21,387 nt of DNA from Parvularculaceae bacterium UBA4496. GTDB taxonomy: Bacteria; Pseudomonadota; Alphaproteobacteria; Caulobacterales; Parvularculaceae. The stretch lies in NCBI GenBank assembly GCA_002388885.1, contig DGNI01000193.1:39583-60969 (forward strand), read 5' to 3'. The notes beneath the pieces are model-generated. The model saw only the letters and a program-made list of their open reading frames with translations, was not told the origin of the DNA and did not search any database. Of the stretch, positions 19,409 through 21,387 are shown one piece after another (within the stretch, counting starts at the first letter, position 1; each line of letters opens with the position of its first letter). The translations under genes and the position numbers were made by a program.

Positions 19409-21387
19409 TTACTCGGCCGGCGCCAGTTTTGGATCGGCCATGTCATATTGTTCAACATGATGCAGCGCCCGCCGGTTCCAAAGAAAGTAAACCGCCGGAA
19501 TAACCACCAGCGCCAGCACGGTCGCGCTGACGATGCCGCCAATCATCGGCGCGGCGATGCGGCGCATGACTTCGCCGCCGGCGCCATGGCCGTACATAAT
19601 GGGTAAGAGGCCTGCGAAGATCACTGCGAAGGTCATCATGATCGGGCGCAGTCGGCGCAGCGCACCCTTGGCGATGGCGTCGGCGAAATGCGCTACGTCG
19701 AGGGGGGCGCCTTCATCTCTTGCTTTCGCATTCGCCGCCGCGATTTCCTGCTTCAAATACATGATCATCAACACGCCAATTTCAACAGCGACGCCCGAGA
19801 GCGCGATGAATCCGACAGCGACGGCGACAGACATGTTGAAGCCAAGTGCAAACATCAGCCACAGCCCGCCAACGAGCGCGAAGGGCAGCGTTCCGAGAAT
19901 AATCACAACGTCAGAGACATTTCGGAAATTCAAAAACAAGAGCAGCATGATGATGAGCAGCATGCCGGGTCCAACATAGGTGAATCGTTCCTTGGCGCGC
20001 TGCATGTATTCGTACTGACCCGACCAGACTATGGTGTAGCCCGCGGGCAAGTCGACATTGTCGGCGACAACCTCCCGCGCCTCTTCGACATACGAACTGA
20101 TGTCTCGGCCGGCGATATCCACATATATCCAGCCATTTAGCCGCGCATTCTCGCTGCGGATAATTGCGGGGCCTTCATTGATGCGTATGTCGGCGATGCG
20201 GCCGAGCGGAATTTCCGCGCCCGACGATATAACGATTGGCAATTCGCGCAGGCGCGCCGGTGAATCTCGTACATCGCGGGGATATCTGAGATTGATCGGA
20301 TAGCGCTCAAGACCTTCGACGCTCTGGCCGATGGTCATGCCGCCGATCGCTGTGCGAACAACATCTTGCACGTCGGCGATGTTGAGACCGAAACGCGCTG
20401 CGGCTTCACGGTTAATATCGACATCGATAAACCGCCCGCCAGTGACGCGCTCGGCGTAGACGGAAGCCGTGCCGTCGACGCCCTGCAAGACATTTTCAAT
20501 GTCGCGGCCGACTTCGGCGATTACGTTGAGATCGGGACCAGCGACCTTCACGCCAACCGGCGTCTTGATGCCGGTCGCCAGCATGTCGAGCCGGTTCTTT
20601 ATCGGCATGATCCAGACATTGGTGAGGCTCGGCACATCGACCAGAGAGTTCAATTCCGCCTTGAGCGACTCCATGGTGACGCCGGGACGCCATTCGTGTC
20701 GAGGCTTTAATTGAATAGTTGTCTCGATCATTGGCAGCGGTGCCGGATCGGTCGCCGTCTCCGCACGTCCCGCCTTGCCGTAAACTGTCTCAACTTCCGG
20801 AATAGTCTTGATCAGCTTGTTCGTCTGCTGAACGACTTGGGCAACCTTTCCGGCGGAAATCCCCGGATAGGCGCTTGGCATATAAAGAAGATCCCCTTCA
20901 TCAAGATCGGGCATAAATTCGCCGCCAATGAGGCTCGCCGGGATCGCCATGCTCGCCATCAGCAATGCGGCGGCGCCGATCGTCGCCCAAGGGCGGCGCA
21001 ACGCAAATCCGATCACCGGCCGGTAGCCGCGCGTGAGCAACCGGTTGACGGGGTTTTTGTGTTCCGGCGCGATGCGTCCGCGCACGAGCAACCCGATCAG
21101 CACAGGGACCAGCGTTACCGACAGGATCGTCGCCGCGGCCATGGCGTAGGTCTTGGTGAAAGCAAGCGGCGAGAACAGTCTTCCTTCCTGCGCCTGCAGC
21201 GCGAAGATCGGCGTAAAGCTGAGCGTAATGATCATTAGCGAAAAAAACAATGGCGGCCCGACTTCGACGCAAGATTCCGCGATCAACCGCCAGCGCCCGG
21301 AACCTTTTACATCGCTATTGTCTTCAAGTTTCTTGTGCACGTTCTCGATCATCACAATGGTCGCATCGACCATGGCGCCGATGGCGA
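19409..21387 (-). CDS. cusA: CusA-type copper/silver RND efflux transporter (5' end outside window)
   Basis: About 659 C-terminal residues of a heavy-metal RND pump; the N-terminal third lies beyond 21387. The first visible residues are the TM4 motif AIGAMVDATIVMIENVHKK, which closely follows the Cu/Ag-type (HME4) consensus of CusA. The central pore/periplasmic part includes GKAGRAETATDPAPLPMIET, NRLDMLATGIKTPVGVKVAG and INREAAARFGLNIADVQ. The first two Met of the CusA triad are kept (PLPMIET, NRLDML), but the third position, in AARYGM of E. coli, is Leu (codon at 20384-20386). The end has GAGGEVMRRIAAPMIGG and a short tail. With CusF downstream, export of Cu(I)/Ag(I) from periplasm to outside is likely. 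The pump is clearly different from the CzcA at 10706-13861. No internal frameshift is seen. Confidence 0.9.
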   Translation of the reverse strand, partial: AIGAMVDATIVMIENVHKKLEDNSDVKGSGRWRLIAESCVEVGPPLFFSLMIITLSFTPIFALQAQEGRLFSPLAFTKTYAMAAATILSVTLVPVLIGLLVRGRIAPEHKNPVNRLLTRGYRPVIGFALRRPWATIGAAALLMASMAIPASLIGGEFMPDLDEGDLLYMPSAYPGISAGKVAQVVQQTNKLIKTIPEVETVYGKAGRAETATDPAPLPMIETTIQLKPRHEWRPGVTMESLKAELNSLVDVPSLTNVWIMPIKNRLDMLATGIKTPVGVKVAGPDLNVIAEVGRDIENVLQGVDGTASVYAERVTGGRFIDVDINREAAARFGLNIADVQDVVRTAIGGMTIGQSVEGLERYPINLRYPRDVRDSPARLRELPIVISSGAEIPLGRIADIRINEGPAIIRSENARLNGWIYVDIAGRDISSYVEEAREVVADNVDLPAGYTIVWSGQYEYMQRAKERFTYVGPGMLLIIMLLLFLNFRNVSDVVIILGTLPFALVGGLWLMFALGFNMSVAVAVGFIALSGVAVEIGVLMIMYLKQEIAAANAKARDEGAPLDVAHFADAIAKGALRRLRPIMMTFAVIFAGLLPIMYGHGAGGEVMRRIAAPMIGGIVSATVLALVVIPAVYFLWNRRALHHVEQYDMADPKLAPAE

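Noticed and set aside
14100..21300. Plus-strand frames antisense to czcABC, czcP and cusA
   Set aside because: They are shadows of strongly conserved minus-strand genes, with no family similarity or ribosome-binding sites.
1..21387. CRISPR array, tRNA/rRNA genes, insertion sequences or integrase
   Set aside because: Searched by eye for regular repeat-spacer spacing, tRNA-like cloverleaf motifs and transposase/recombinase motifs; none was seen.

Overview
The window looks like an accessory region, probably a plasmid or integrative-conjugative element, of an alphaproteobacterium. The evidence is the GC-rich coding sequence, the set of DUF736 + ParB-like + ArdC genes typical of alphaproteobacterial mobile elements, and several stacked metal-resistance operons. 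No rRNA, tRNA, relaxase, replication initiator, integrase, transposase or CRISPR array is visible, so the type of element and the genus cannot be fixed from this sequence alone.

Region 1 (1-4640) is a mobile-element maintenance and establishment block, all on the minus strand. In transcription order it holds an ArdC-type antirestriction metallopeptidase, a small unknown protein, a ParB-like protein, a DUF736 protein and an AlpA/excisionase-like helix-turn-helix protein. The most unusual feature of the window is here. Both ardC and the DUF736 gene are preceded, starting about 20 nt from the start codon, by a ~220-bp imperfect inverted repeat (4221-4449 and 831-1053) that would fold into a long interrupted hairpin as single-stranded DNA. 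A further cluster of short palindromes (4464-4608) follows. By analogy with the single-stranded promoters of plasmid leading regions (Frpo of F), these are candidates for folded-ssDNA promoters that express antirestriction and maintenance genes on entry into a recipient.

Region 2 (4647-6030) is a small mer-type locus. A MerR regulator (plus strand) diverges from a three-gene operon of MerT, a GDCCVxC protein and an unnamed membrane protein, through a classic MerR promoter with a 19-bp spacer over a perfect CTGTAG/CTACAG dyad. No merA or merP is present.

Region 3 (6150-7995, plus strand) is an AbiE type IV toxin-antitoxin pair (AbiEi antitoxin, AbiEii nucleotidyltransferase) behind an AT-rich upstream region.

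Region 4 (8101-18483) is a long Czc-like divalent-cation locus. A second MerR regulator diverges from a minus-strand gene series: truncated CDF transporter, CzcN-like methyltransferase-family protein, His-rich CzcI-like periplasmic protein, CzcC, CzcB, CzcA, a PII-NG-type signalling protein and, after a hairpin, a P1B-4 ATPase (CzcP-like). The gene order suggests cytoplasmic export (CDF, P-type ATPase) feeding periplasm-to-outside efflux (CzcCBA).

Region 5 (18536-21387, minus strand) is the 3' part of a Cus-like copper/silver locus: CusA (cut by the window edge), CusF with Met-rich extensions, and a 40-aa single-span membrane protein not previously called.
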